Below the pieces are notes generated by a model. It saw nothing but the letters and a program-made list of their open reading frames with translations. It searched no databases and had not been told where the DNA came from. From Limnanthes douglasii subsp. nivea (taxonomy: Eukaryota; Streptophyta; Magnoliopsida; Brassicales; Limnanthaceae): 64,000 nucleotides of DNA. The stretch lies in contig JAUPFV010000003.1 in assembly GCA_036936605.1 (NCBI GenBank), positions 82,878,273-82,942,272 of the forward strand, given 5' to 3'. Made by a program: the position numbers and the translations under genes. Of the stretch, positions 33,986-46,287 are shown in pieces (within the stretch, counting starts at the first letter, position 1; each line of letters opens with the position of its first letter).

Positions 33986-34781
33986 TTATAAAGTAGTTGT
34001 AATTTGTTCGACATGGTCTGTACAAACGTATTGGTCGGGGATGCACTCTTTCCTACCTCGGTGGCGCGAGAAGGTTTTAACGAGGCATCGTAAACACCCG
34101 ACCCCCTGATTGAGTTAATCAAAATTTTCTTTTGCCTTCCAAACTTTGAAGTGTTACAAACTCGATCAGCTGACGAGCTGGTCAGCGTCTGTTCTTACTG
34201 ATCTTGATGGATCTACATGTTTAATTTTCCCGACCCTATGGGAAATGTTTCAATGTTACATTGATCTACAGAATCTTCATCGGTTTTTTAGTGTTTACAA
34301 CTGATCTACATGTTTTAATTTTCCCGACCCTATGGGAAATGTTTCAATGTTACATTGATCTACAGAGCCTTCATAGGTTTTTCAGTGTTTATACTGATCT
34401 ACATGTTTAATTTTCCCGACCCTATGGGAAATGTTTCAATGTTACATTGATCTACAGAACCTCCATAGGTTTTTCAGTGTTTATATTGATCTACATGTTT
34501 AATTTTCTCGACCCTATGGGGAATTTCCAATATAACATTGATCTACAGAGTCTACTTTGGTTTTTCACAGAACCACTTTGGTTTACCTAAGTAAAAACAT
34601 CTAAAAAATTATGGGCCTAAGTAAAAGCATCCAAAAATTACGGCAAGAAACACCGATTGCATACCAACATAAAAATAAATATTGAAGTGTTCACAGGAAA
34701 TATTGTTAGGGGACCCCGCGGCCCCCAAAGATCTTACAACAAAAACAAACAAAAACAGCCAAGTCGAACACTACGTCCGGA
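33986..34781. other. Spacer between pol and the antisense gene
   Basis: Non-coding; contains the 93-bp minisatellite at 34,210-34,580. CTAAGTAAAA(A/G)CATC is repeated near 34,588 and 34,617. Confidence 0.7.
34210..34580 (+). repeat. 93-bp minisatellite, four units
   Basis: Units start at GATCTACATGTTT near 34,210, 34,303, 34,396 and 34,488. Each contains CCCGACCCTATGGGAAATG and a second GATCTACAGA half-site. The first three are near identical; the fourth is diverged. Arrays in this part of Tat elements are known seeds of plant satellites. Confidence 0.9.
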
Positions 34782-37373
34782 TCACTCGCCATCCTCCTCC
34801 CCGGACTCAGTGTCGTCCAACTCATCCTGACAAACGACTTCCGCAGGGCGGTCCTCCTCTGGTACATCTAGCCATATCGCCCCGAGGTGAAGGTCCGGGA
34901 AGCGGTTATGGAACGATAGCACATACGCGGCTTTAGCGTCGGTCGCTTCTTTGTCCGCCCACTTCTTACACTTGTCTGCAAAGGCAGTGTTCGAAGCTTT
35001 CAGCTTTTGGACCTCCCGAGCTAAAGTGGCAGCACGCTCTTCCCTAGCTTTCTTTGTCTCTTCCGCGACACGGCTGGCTTCTGCAGCCCTCCCCTCCGCC
35101 AATTCCTGCGCTGCCTTGGCCTTTTGCACCTCCTCCATTAGGCCAGAAATCTTGGCCTCCGCGCCCCGTAGCTTTTGGCTCAGCTCGATCGCCTTACGCT
35201 CTTTCATGGCCGCTGGAATAAGCAAATTATACGGAGATTAGGCCAGTCCGTCCGACCCCTGCAGCGGGAAAGTATGCGGAGACCCAAGCATCATCAGCAC
35301 CGGGTACTTCGTACCACTCGACGAGGCCGCGGCTGGGTCCGACGCTTTGAGGGGGGCTCACATCATCTGGAATCACCACTACGGGATCCACCGACGAATT
35401 ACCCTTAACTCCACCATACTGGTCAAACAGCTCCGGTACGGTGGCACTGTCCGCCCCGGCAACGGTCCCACTTTCCTTGGCACGCCTTGGCTTCTTCAAC
35501 TTGGCCCCATCCGCGTCGGCCCGACTTTTTCTCTTGGGCACCGGGCCCTGGGCCTGATTGGTTGCACCGCCTTCAGCAACATTCCCCTCTTCCCGAACCA
35601 TTGCCTCCTCAGCCGCAGCATTACCCTCCCCGGCCTTGTCATCTGACTTTGGGCGCTTGCTAGGCGCTTTGTTGCGTTTCAGGAGATACAATTGGGACCC
35701 GGGTGCGTCTGTTTTCGCGATCAGATCCTCTAGGCTTGGGGGCACCCGCAGTTGCTCAATGGTGAGCACCTCTGACGAGCAACGCCAGAGGTTACTCTTG
35801 ATCAAATTGGTGTCTTTGAAGGTACGATGCATTGCCCGACCCTAATGCTTCCTAGCATAGTCCTTCAGCACCTGGAAAGTGACTTCACCGACTTTCGAGA
35901 AGTCCTTCTTCAGCCCCTGCAGGAACTCCTTCGACACTGCACAAAGGATCGGTATTATTAAAAAAGAAAAGAAAAAAGAGAGGGAGTACCGTAGTGAACC
36001 CAGGACCGGAGAAGCTGCCTACGGTTCTCCTTGCTATAAGGATGACCGTTCTCCCATCAGCCGCTCAGGAATACGAAGCGATGCTTCCAGCCTTTGTCTC
36101 CATCCAGAAAATCGTTAACTATCTTCCATTTGTTTCCCAGGGAAGAGTAGAAGAATGGAGACTTAGGGGCCTTGGACAGACCAGACATAGCGATGTATTC
36201 CTCCATGGGCATAACCCGGCCCGAAAGGCGTGAAGCCATAATACACGACATCAAGGTATACCAGGCATTAAGCGTCAGCTGAGACGGACAAATCTGGAGG
36301 GTGCGGAAATATAGTGCGATTTCGGGATCTAAGGGGAACCGAAGACCCCAGTTGAATAGCTTGGTAAACACTACTATTTCCCGTGATCGGACATGAACAG
36401 GAGTCTCCCCGGGGACCGGGAACCGAACCGTGACGTTCTCAGGAATCCCCCAGCGAATCAGCAACTCTTTGTGCTCGGCCTCTGGAAAGTAGAGGTACTT
36501 TCCTTCGAAAAGAGAGACGACGTCCTTCGAAGGAAGCCAGCGGAAGTAGGTGGTGGTGATTGCAGCCTCTACCTCTTCGGGAAGAGGATCATCAGGAGGA
36601 TTAGCAGCGTTCCCAACAGCGGCAACACTAACCTCCGCGGGAGGAATATCCACCTCAGACTCATCCACATTCGAGGTTGGGTCCTGAGCAGAACTATGGG
36701 CAGCGGCAGCGTCTGGGTCTGAAGGCCGAACCCAGGAACTTGTGGGGCCAGCACTGCTTCCAGTATGCGCCAGGTTAGCCTCGTCATGTTCCCGACGGGC
36801 CAGCTCGGGGTTTAACTCCTCGGGCGTCAACCGCCGCTGGTTAAGACCAAAAAAAGTAACTGCAGTATTAGTACCAGTTCGGTACCCTTGTATAGAGGGA
36901 GTGAGCTGAACCATTTCGATATAATTACCTTCTAAGGGAGAGGTCGGAGGGCTACTTTCTCCCATAGCCAAGAATTTTGCCTTGAGTACGCGTCGGGGGG
37001 GGGGGGGGGGTAATGGAGTCGAGGTGGCGTACGAATTGACTGACGACGGGGTCGGATTCCCCGACTTGCCTACCGGAGAACGAGTGGAACTACTGCTAGA
37101 GGGGATATTAACGGTTTCTAGAGATAGACCGAACCTAGGGGATGGATCGCTGGGTGGTTCGGGAGAGAAGAAGGACTCAGCAGGGATCGTGGTAGCTAGA
37201 ACGGGATCGTGGGGCTGAGGAACAGGTGTGAATGGTTTGGAATTAGAACCCCAAATCAATCCGGCACGTCGGTACTCTTCAGTTCGGTCACCAATACTCG
37301 CCCAATCCTTGAAACCGAACACAGGTTTCTTCTTTTTCTTAGTTAATGGTTGCTTCAGGTATCTGGGTTTCAT
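34782..37373 (-). pseudogene. Antisense gene (aORF) with gypsy-type Transposase_28-like domain
   Basis: On -, ATG at 37,373. Exon 1 has a lysine-rich start (KKKKKP), a Pro/Ser-rich disordered region with a Pro run coded by a 16-G tract, then a domain near residues 275-400: RWGIPENVTVRFPVPGE, LRFPLDPEIALYFRTL, CPSQLTLNAWYTLMSCI. This is the plant 'putative gypsy-type transposon' (Transposase_28) pattern. A TGA at 36,057 cuts it. The frame then continues to a donor at 35,989 and resumes at 35,936 (KEFLQGLKKDF) after a 53-nt intron with a long pyrimidine tract. The next part (to 35,227) has a bipartite-looking basic region (PKRKSRADADGAKLKKPRR), and the last part (35,225-34,782) is an Ala/Glu/Lys coiled coil with an acidic end. 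Two stops break it. Antisense ORFs at this place are known in Tat elements; their function is unknown. Confidence 0.8.
36995..37010. repeat. (G)16 tract
   Basis: Sixteen G on +, coding the Pro run of the antisense protein on -. Length slippage here would shift the antisense frame. Confidence 0.9.
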
Positions 37374-37440
37374 AAAACGAGCATTCCCTCTCTAGAAAAG
37401 TTTGGACAGCACTTTCTCTCTCTAAAACGCCTCTGAGAGA

Positions 37441-37903
37441 GATCAGAGTTTATGAAGTATTTATAGGCGAACATTACATGACCGGGGAATACCAATCGAC
37501 AAAAAGAAGCGGGAAGACGAAGAGTCTCTCTAAGAAACCGTGCTGACAAGCACGCGTCGCATTAACGGTCGACACGTGTCAACCATTGTCTGACGAAGGC
37601 TCACCTAGGCTAGCCTCTTCAAAATCGCTCTGCCAGATGGGCCGTCCCAGTTGGACTAACAACGATAGAGTTTATGAGATCAGAGTTTATGAAGTATTTA
37701 TAGGCGAACATTACATGACCGGGGAATACCAATCGACAAAAAGCAGCGGGAAGACGAAGAGTCTCTCTAAGAAACCGTGCTGACAAGCACGCGTCGCATT
37801 AACGGTCGACACGTGTCAACCATTGTCTGGCGAAGGCTCACCTAGGCTAGCCTCTTCAAAATCGCTCTGCCAGATGGGTCGTCCCAGTTGGACTAACAAC
37901 GAC
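37441..37903 (-). repeat. Tandem duplication (237-bp period) of the antisense promoter
   Basis: Copies begin at 37,441 and 37,678 (GATCAGAGTTTATGAAGTA on +) and are almost identical over about 226 bp. On -, each has TATAAATA (37,458-37,465 and 37,695-37,702) and a palindromic GACACGTGTC with G-box core CACGTG (37,573-37,578 and 37,810-37,815). The nearer TATA lies about 85-92 bp upstream of the antisense ATG, where a promoter should be. Confidence 0.85.
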
Positions 37904-38228
37904 AGACGACCCACCACACTAAGCCCAAAATCTGAGACAGCACGGGACCCGATCCACTCAGAACCATGATCCCCATCAGGATGCAAGACGATTGTAACTT
38001 GTAACGTCCGAACGTGTTCCTCGGGTAAAGTTCGCTAGGAAGGACCGCAGAAGGAAAAAGGTATCCATAAATTCAACCAGGACGGTAAGTCTCAAAATCT
38101 CCGATGCCCAGTGGAGAGGGGATCCACCCGAAGAAGACTGCCCGACGACTCGGGGAACGGGGAACGGATGACAGCAGTGATCATGTTAGGCTCTTCTATA
38201 AGTCTTCGCTCCCAATGCTCCCGAAGAC

Positions 38229-38246
38229 GGGGGGGGGGGGGGCTAC
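38229..38246 (+). promoter_or_regulatory. Polypurine tract
   Basis: Fourteen G (38,229-38,242) and CTAC directly precede the 3' LTR. This is the position of the plus-strand primer of LTR elements, although the tract is unusually pure G. Confidence 0.6.
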
Positions 38247-38573
38247 TGATAAGGGGAAAATTCGCCAGAATAAATACTTAGGAGCCAATTATGAATAAAT
38301 AATACTCGGCAGGACTATTATTGTATCTATTGTCCTTTAGAGGCAAATTTGTAAACAATGTGTTTAATCGGGGACTAAAGTAATAATAAAATCAGTCCAC
38401 TAAGGATATTAATGGGTCCACCTTACTTTACTATAAAAGGTGACCCACTTTCTTGGTAGGTGGGACATTGAATATTATTCTATTCCTTTTGCACACTCTC
38501 TCTACACTTTCTCTCTCTAGTCACATCAGACACAAGATCCGAAATATTCCACCAATCATTTATTGACTCATCA
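38247..38573 (+). repeat. 3' LTR
   Basis: Starts TGATAAGG and ends TCATCA; TATAAAA at 38,432-38,438. Eleven substitutions and a 2-bp deletion separate it from the 5' LTR. Confidence 0.95.
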
Positions 38574-38578
38574 CTAAC
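38574..38578. repeat. Target-site duplication CTAAC, right copy
   Basis: Matches 27,735-27,739. Confidence 0.9.
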
Positions 38579-39282
38579 GACGACAGTAAAATTATTTTCC
38601 TTTTTTTTTCTTTCTTTTTTAATTTTTCATTGGATACTTTTGAAAATCAAATACTTGCAGTTAATTTAAAAAAACAGGTTAATACAAAATTTGGATAAGA
38701 TAAATAACTTTTATTGTTTTTTTGTTTATTCAATAAAAAGTCGTAAGAAATTATTAGGTTTTCATATTTTAATGAATGATTCATCGTTCGAATGCTTAGA
38801 AAATTAGTTTTAAATGTACATTAATTGGGAGACTTACGTAATGGATCTAAAATTTGTCTCTATTTACCCAAGCATACCCCAACAGATCCATTTTAAAAAT
38901 GGATCCAATCCATTTAAAAAAAGATTCAATTATCTATAAAAACAAAACAATTACATCCCCAAATTAAAATATTTAACCCCAATTTCAAAATCAATTCTTT
39001 CTCCTCAAACTTTCTTTGTCATATTATCAAATTCATTTTTGGGTAAAATTGTATTTAAAATTTAAGTTTGGATTAATAGGTAAATAAAATCATATTTTGG
39101 TAGATATTGGTAAAATCTATCTAAGGCTGGACTTATTAGTAAATTTGATACGTTTTTGTACCCAATTGGTATAAATCCCTCAATTATATGATATTATTTC
39201 AGGTTAGATTTAAATAATCGTTTTATTTGGTGGATTAAAGTTGTGGCTATTTCTGTTTAATGTAAATTAAAAAATGAAAGTG
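38579..39282. other. AT-rich flank between gypsy element and LINE
   Basis: No ORF or repeat recognised. GAAAGTG at 39,276-39,282 may be the left target duplication of the following LINE. Confidence 0.4.
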
Positions 39283-40483
39283 GAGAATTTTGCTATTTGG
39301 CATACACAGAAGCTCTTTCCTCTCTCCTCCTTGTTGATCCAACGATACTATTCTGAAATCTCCAGTTTGGTGCCTCATTTTCTGGCTGAAAAGCCAGAGA
39401 ATGTAGGATCTATGAAGGTCTTCCTTCTAATATTTTCTGTGCTTGCCATGTTCTCTCTAGTCATGTCAAATGACATATATCTATACCACTGGTCAATGAA
39501 AGGCTTGCTCTTCTGCAGGTCCATTCCAAACCTCTATGAAGAGGCTCTTTTCTCACAAGTTGTAATAGCTTGATCTGTAGTGAAACTACACAATCTACTG
39601 GTTTCTTACAAGATATACCTTCCCTTTTTATGGTCTATTACATCTAAGTAGAAATCATTGTTTATCCTCCAGACCGTAACTATGTTCCCTAGGAGTCATA
39701 GGTTTTTCAACTCCAAAAAATCTCTCTGTTCCTCTTCTCATAATCTCTGTCTATCAAATCATCCCTCCACACCCATCTACCATCTGTTTCTTCAACCCCA
39801 TTAATCCTGTCCAAAAATCATTCCTCATACCTCTTTGTTCAGTTTTTGCAAACCTTGGTCTACGCATGGAATCCTTTTTTGTATGGGTTGGTTACTCAAA
39901 ATCTGGTTACATAATCTAGTTGAGTCCAACGGCCGACTAACCCCTTTTAGCCAGACTCTATTACCCTCCATTAGCCTAATGTCCTCTCTCCTCCTTAGGG
40001 CTAATCTTTCAAACCACATTTCCCTCTCCCTCTCCCTTAGACTAAAACTTTCCTTTTCGGTGTATGAAACATATTCCCTAGGATTATCAACCTGCACCTC
40101 TACAACCTATCCTTTTTTCTCAATCTGCCAACCCCATATCTCCCCACTTTCCAACCTATCTTTTACCCTCTTCCCAATTAAAGCTAACCTACCCAGTTCT
40201 CTATCGCCAGGACCTAAACCCATTCATTTTACCTCATTCCCTTCCCCTGTCACCCAAGCTGAGCTGTCCCCTTAATCAATCCAACCTCTTAGGTATAATC
40301 TCTTCATGGGATTCTGGGTCTTGCTCAATCAAATCAGTCCATTCTATTGTAGTTTTTATCTACTCGCATCTAATCTATCTGCCTAGAGTCTCTTACTGGG
40401 TTAATTTCCTATCAAATCTACCTCTCTGTCTCAATACTTTCATTTACCAAAAACAAAATTACTCTAGCAACTTACCTCCTGCA

Positions 40484-42622
40484 ATGTCTTCACCTCATCC
40501 ACCCTCTCTCAGGCCATCCAGCTCCTCGCCTCCTTCACTCAGGCCTGCTAAACCCATCGGTGTGCTGGGTTCCTTTTCCATTGGTTGTCCTTTCCGCATC
40601 TCCTCAGCCTTGGCCTCCATCCCTGAAGATATACCACCTCTCCTCCTCCATGTCCTCCCTGGAGGCCTTCTCTCCAACCACCTCTTCCCACGAGGCCTTC
40701 GTGAAGAACGCTCTTGCCCTTGCCAGACACCACATGGAGTCTGGTCAAGGGCACATCCTCTTCCACAGTGATCTCCCTGCAAAATTGCAGGCTCCTCATT
40801 CCTCTGGTCCTCTCAATCATGCCAACCAACCCAAAGTAATGTTCTCCCCAGCTGCCAGCCCATTCCACAAGCTTCTGGCCTTCCCAATCCTTCATCTGTC
40901 GCTGATAAGGACTCCACTTCTCGGGGTCTCTATCACAACTTGGTTGCGGTGATAGCTAATCTCCTAATTGCAGCTTCTATTTCTGGAATTGGTAGCAACC
41001 AAATCCTCCTCCCTGGAACCAAATTCCCATTTGATTATGAAGCTGGAAACGATATCGGTCTCCTCCTCTCTCCCTTAAGCCACCGGTCTTCAAGAAACTC
41101 CAAGAAATTTCTGAATCATTGAGACTCTTCTCCTCTATTGACAGAACCTGTGGTTTGGAGGCCTCTTCCTTATCCCTAAAGTCGGACTCTGCCTCTAAAT
41201 ACTATGTACCGAGAACCTCCTTTGGTTGTAATTACCAAAATCCTTCGAACAAGGCAATGAGCTCCTATGGTTACTCGTTTTCTACATCATCAGGCCCTCT
41301 ATCCTCGCGCTTTCTTGGGATCGGGAGTGGGGACTCCCCATCAAAAAACATATCTGTTACACCTCAAGTCAGTCAACATAAAGCCGGGTCTTCTTATAGA
41401 CCAAATGGGCCTCGAGGGCGATCCGACAATTTTAATGTACTGGAACCTCTCTCTGGTGCTTTGGGTCAAATTAAAAGGCATGTCTCTAACAAAGTGGGTC
41501 GGGAGATATATTTTATAGGCCATACCAAAATCATCACTATCAACGGGCTTTCGAAAAGCAAGGGTAAATGTATGTTTGGATCGGGCACTTCTCTCCCTCC
41601 TTTCTCTTTGATAAGGAATTTCGGAAATGCCGGTAAGGGGCCTAAAGGAAGGAAATTCAAACAAACCCATCTGATTCCTCCAAAATTCCATATCCCCTCT
41701 CCCTTTAGTAAATCTAACGCTAGCTCTAGACCCTCTTCTTATGCGAGTATAGTTGCTGGTCATACGGATAACCGGTCCCCTTTGTTTTTTGGGCTCAACC
41801 CAATAGAGCTGGTTGGTGAATAATTTATTATGGATGAATCTGCCTTGGGCGCGCCAGACTTATGGAAAGCTTGCCTCTCCAGTTTTTTTCTATCCCAAAT
41901 GAATAACCTCTCTCTCCTCAAAGCCAATGTTGAATCCATGTGGGGAAAATCTGGCTTAGTGGATTTCAAACCACTTACCGAAGGTTACTTTCTTTTTAAA
42001 TTCGTTTCAGAGGAAATGGCTAAGAAGGTTTTGGAAGGAGCCCCTTGGCATTTTAGTGGAAATTTGATGATTGTAAAGAATTGGGTACCTCTCTCTCCTT
42101 ATCAAAGATCCTCATACTGAGGTCCCCATTTGGGTAAAGGTATGTAATTTACCTTTGAAGCTATGGACTGTAGAGGGTTTCAGTAAAATTGGTTCGGTTA
42201 TTGGCACCCCCTTATTTGTTGACCGCCAGAAGGAGAGGATGAATAAACTTCTCTTCGCATGTATTTGTATCATGATCTTAGCAAGATTTGTTATCTGTTC
42301 GGATCTTACTTTCAAAATTAAAGGAAAGTCTATTTCAGTGAAATTTGAATATCAAGGACTCCCTCCTCAATGCTCGAAGTGTATTGTTTTTTTCCATCTC
42401 ACTCGCCATCGTACTACAGGCCCTAAGAAGGCCCTTATCTATAGCTTCCTCACACTGTCGTCAGAGGAGTCTGATCCTTCTGAGATGGATCCTGAGCTAG
42501 TCATCGATCATCAGCTTGCTCCCCTGCATGAGGACAAAGAGGAAGATAGTGGAGAAGAGGTTGAGTCGCCCCCCAAAAGGACTAGTACTGAGGACAAAAG
42601 AAGGGAATGTCCTCCGACATGA
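40484..42622 (+). pseudogene. LINE-2 ORF1 (DUF4283 plus zinc knuckle)
   Basis: A Ser/Pro-rich start at 40,484, frame shifts to 41,119-41,823 (ending RPSSYASIVAG, typical before the core domain), then 41,830-42,120 with WKACLSSFFLSQMN, GYFLFKFVSEEMAKKVLEGA and PWHFSGNLMIVKNWVPLSP. A one-base shift continues at 42,122: VPIWVKVCNLPLKLWTVEGF, then LPPQCSKC with FFHLTRHR, a CCHC-type knuckle lacking its last residues. An acidic tail ends at 42,622. This matches the DUF4283 and zf-CCHC_4 RNA-binding proteins of plant LINEs. Three or more frame changes. Confidence 0.75.
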
Positions 42623-42657
42623 CCATCATCTGACGCTTTGTAAGTTTTTTTTTCCTT

Positions 42658-45600
42658 ATGAATATTGCTACTTGGAATGTGAGGGGTCTTAATGACCCGG
42701 TTAGACAAAAAAATGTTACCGATTTTATAATCAGTAATAGTATATCTTTGCTAATTTTAACCGAAACCAAAGTTCATCATTCGAAAGTTGATTCAATTCT
42801 TAGACTTATGGCTCCCTTTTGGCAAGTTACTACCAACCACTCCTCTCACCCCTTGGGGAGAATCTGGGTACTTTGGAATCCTAGTGTTATCTCGGTCACT
42901 AATATTTCCCAATCTCCCTAATTCATCCATTTTTCGGCCAAATGTCATAATTTAAATGGTCTTTTAGATTCACGACAATCTATGCTTTCAATGAGGCAGT
43001 GGACCATATCCTCCTTTGGAACGATCTCCTCTCTATTTCTAGTCTCAATCAAGGCATCCCTTAGGTTTCCTTAGGAGATTTCAATGCCCTCTGTCATCCA
43101 TTGGAGAGAATTGGTTCCTCGGATAACTGGTCATCGGCTATTGATGATTTCAACAATTGTTGCTATCAAAGTGAACTCAGTGATCTTAGATCTACAAGCT
43201 TCAACTTCTCTTGGGTCAATAAGCAACCAGCCCACCCTATCCTCTCTAAAATAGACCGGGTTATAGTCAATCCAGATTAGGACAACCTCTTTCCTATGTC
43301 CTTCGCCCATTTTGGCTTTATTCGATCTTCTGATCACACCACCGTCACTCTGAGTCTTGGCCACCCAAGGCCTCAAAGGAAAAAACCCTTCAATTTTTTT
43401 TAATATGTGACAATCCCATCCTATTTTCAAAAGTATTGTTTCCAAAAGCTGGAATCTTCCCGTCTCTTCTTATGGAATGAGTTGTGTCACCGACAAACTC
43501 TACCGTCTCCAGTACGAACTTGCGGGTCTCAACAAAAAAAAGTTTAGAGACATTAGTGCCAGGGTTACTAACGCTCCGAATACTCTTTTCTTGGCCCAGG
43601 AAAATCTTGCCATAGATCCCCTCAATCATTCCTTGGTTTCCAAAGAAGTTGAGGCCTCTTTAAATTTCATCTTCCCGAGTCATGCCGAAGAATCCTTCCT
43701 TAAGTAAAAATCTAGAGAAAACTGGATCAAGCTTGGTGACAAAAACAACAAATTCTTTCACAATAGCATTAAAACCCATCTTTTTTGAAATAAAATTATT
43801 GTTATCAATAACGATTATGGGATTTCTGTTTCTTCTCCGGTTAGTGTATCCAAGGTCTTTGTCAACTATTTTGAAAACACCATTGGCACTCGATATCCTG
43901 CAGCTTACCCGAGGTTAGAAAAAGTAGCCTCTCTTCTCTCCGCCAAAGTCAAAGTCTGTGACAATGGTCAGTGAGATCTCTCGCGAGGGAATCAAATCCG
44001 CTCTTCTCAGTATTGATAGTAATAAGTCATCAGGGCCAGACGGTTTTCATTCTTCCTTTTTCAAAAACTCCTAGAATGTAGCCGAGAGGACATCTGTAAT
44101 GGTGTCCTTGAATTCTTCAGTTCAGGTAGTATCAACTCTGCTTGGAGTTCTACATCTATTTCTCTCATTCCCAAAAAGGATTCCCCCTCTGTAGCTGCTG
44201 AGTTTATACCGATAGCTCTTTGTAATATTGTTTACAAAATTATCGCCAAAATCTTAGCAAAAAGAATAAAAGTCTCTTTCCCCTACTTGATTGGAAATTT
44301 TCAATCGGCCTTTGTCTCGGGTAGAAATATCTTGGACAACATCCTTCTCTCCTAAGAACTCCTTAGGGGATATCACTCTAACGCTTATGGGAAAAGGGTT
44401 GCTCTGAAGATTGATCTCAAGAAGGCTTTCAATAATGTTCGATGGCATCTCATTCTGGACATTCTTGTCATCATGAACTTCCCGGATAAAATGATCAATT
44501 GGATCATCAAATGCATCTCCTCACCTTCCTACTTTATTATCATTAATGGTGAGCTCCACGATAACTTCAAAATAAGAAAGGGGCTCCGGTAAAGGGATCC
44601 TCTCTATCATTTCCTCTTTGTTCTGGTTATGCAAGTCCTCTCCAGAATCCTTAAAGAGAAAAGTAAGGAAAAAATCAAGAGTCTTTGTTTTGCAGACGAT
44701 CTCATGCTTTTTGCCATGTAGATATCAACTTCCTTACCCTTATCAAAGAGGCCTTAGACGAGTTCTTTTCACTTTCTGGCCTTCAAGTCAATCCTTCTAA
44801 AAGCCACATCTTTACCTCGGGTATCAACTACCCTCTTCGCACTAACCTCCTTGCCATTATGGTTTTCCCTGAAGGAATCCTCCCAGTCAAATATCTGGGA
44901 GTTCCTCTCCTTATTGGGCATCTTACCCATACGGACCGTCGTCCTCTTCTTCAAAAGATTACCACTAGGATAAAATCTTGGACTTCCAAGCACTTATCTT
45001 ATACAGGTAGACTTCAGCTCATCAAATCTGTCTTATTTGTTGGGCATGTCTATTAGTTCTCCACTTTTATCCTTCCTCCAAGGGTCATTAAAGAGCTTAC
45101 CCAATTCTTTCATCGTTTTATTTGGCCGGGTTCTGTTATGAAAACCCATGGGGCTAAGATTGCTTGGTCTAACATAACTTCTCCCACAAAAGAGGGTGAC
45201 CTTGGGATCCTAGACCTCAAACTCTGGCATCAGGCGTTCGTCCTAAAGCATCTCTGGTCTATAATAAGTAACAATAACCATTCGCTCCGGAGTGAATGGA
45301 TTCATTTAGAAAAAATCAAAAATAAGAACTTCTGGGATTTTTCTTATGGATCCTCTCATTCTTGGATATGGAGGAAAATTCTCCGTCTTCGCCTAATGGC
45401 AAGTAAATTGTACAGTGTGGAAATTGGGAATGGTATGAATACATTCTTCTGGTACAATCCTTGGCTTCTTCATACCTCCATCGAGATACAGTACGGTCCC
45501 AATATCATTGATGATTCTAGACTCGGGAAGAATCTCAAAGTAGCGGATTTTATTGTCAATGGTGCCTGAAATTGGCCTTCAAACTTAAGATCTGCAAGAG

Positions 45601-46287
45601 CTAGAAGTATATCAAATCTCAAGGAGATCCGCAGACTGATCCTCTCCCTCTCCTCTCCGAACATCTTCGCTGGAGATGCCTTCTTTTGGATTGCGAAATC
45701 TGGAGGCGCCAAATTCACTATCAAGGACACTTACAATGCCATCGCCCTCCCAAGTTATGGGATGGGCCGGGTTAGTATGGAATAAATTCAACATTCCTCA
45801 TCACTCCTTCATTCTTTGGCTTACTGTCCAAAATAAAATTTCCACTCAGGATAAGTTGCTCAGTAGGGGTTATAATACCCCGACTGATTGTGTACTTTGA
45901 AACTATGTTATGGAAACCACAACTCATATCCTTTTTTACTGTAGTTACACCCAGAGTATTTGGACCTATACTGGCTCCAAATTGAGATTCCCCGCTAATA
46001 GCACATATTGGCAGTCTCGGGTAACCGAGGGGTCAAATTGGCCTCAATCTCGAGGCCAATATCTTTGGCGTACTTATTTCGGCGCGGTAACCTACCACGT
46101 CTGGAAGGAGAGGAATTCAAGAGTTTTTGGCTCCCCTCCATCCTCAGCCTCTTTGGTTTCTCACCGAATTTTATCCAATCTTCGGTTCAGATTCTATGGC
46201 ACCAAGATTTGCTGGCCTTTATAGATACCTATCCTCCTACTTACTCTCTTTTTGCTGCATGTCTTCATGTTCCTGATTTGGGCTTCT
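42658..46287 (+). pseudogene. LINE-2 ORF2 (endonuclease, reverse transcriptase, zf-RVT)
   Basis: The ATG at 42,658 opens MNIATWNVRGLNDPVRQKNV, the APE-type endonuclease start; FNFSWVNKQ and SKIDRVIVN are near 43,200-43,270. Reverse transcriptase: SIDSNKSSGPDGFHSSFF near 44,000-44,070, LKIDLKKAF near 44,405, and FADDLMLF with the catalytic Asp pair at 44,689-44,712. LPVKYLGVPLLIGHL (about 44,880) and the GAKIAWSNI block (45,145) are the thumb and connector. zf-RVT: FNIPHHSFILWL and HILFYCSYTQSIW at 45,787-45,965, then VWKERNSRVFG at 46,100. No RNase H follows, unlike LINE-1 and LINE-3, so two LINE lineages are present. Many stops and shifts. Confidence 0.8.

Larger units (their letters stand above)
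27740..38573 (+). mobile_element. Near full-length Tat-lineage Ty3/gypsy LTR retrotransposon (10.8 kb)
   Basis: 329-bp and 327-bp LTRs (TG...CA), CTAAC target duplication, primer site, gag-protease, reverse transcriptase, two RNase H regions, integrase, a minisatellite spacer, an antisense gene and a polypurine tract are all present in order. A second, archaeal-type RNase H after the first, and an additional (often antisense) ORF between pol and the 3' LTR, are known traits of the Tat branch. By eye the LTRs differ by 11 substitutions and one 2-bp gap, 9 of the 11 being transitions, so the insertion is not recent. Stops and frameshifts make it non-autonomous. Confidence 0.92.

Noticed and set aside
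43131..43629. Minus-strand ORFs opposite the LINE-2 endonuclease
   Set aside because: The plus strand carries recognisable LINE motifs at the same place; the minus frames have none.
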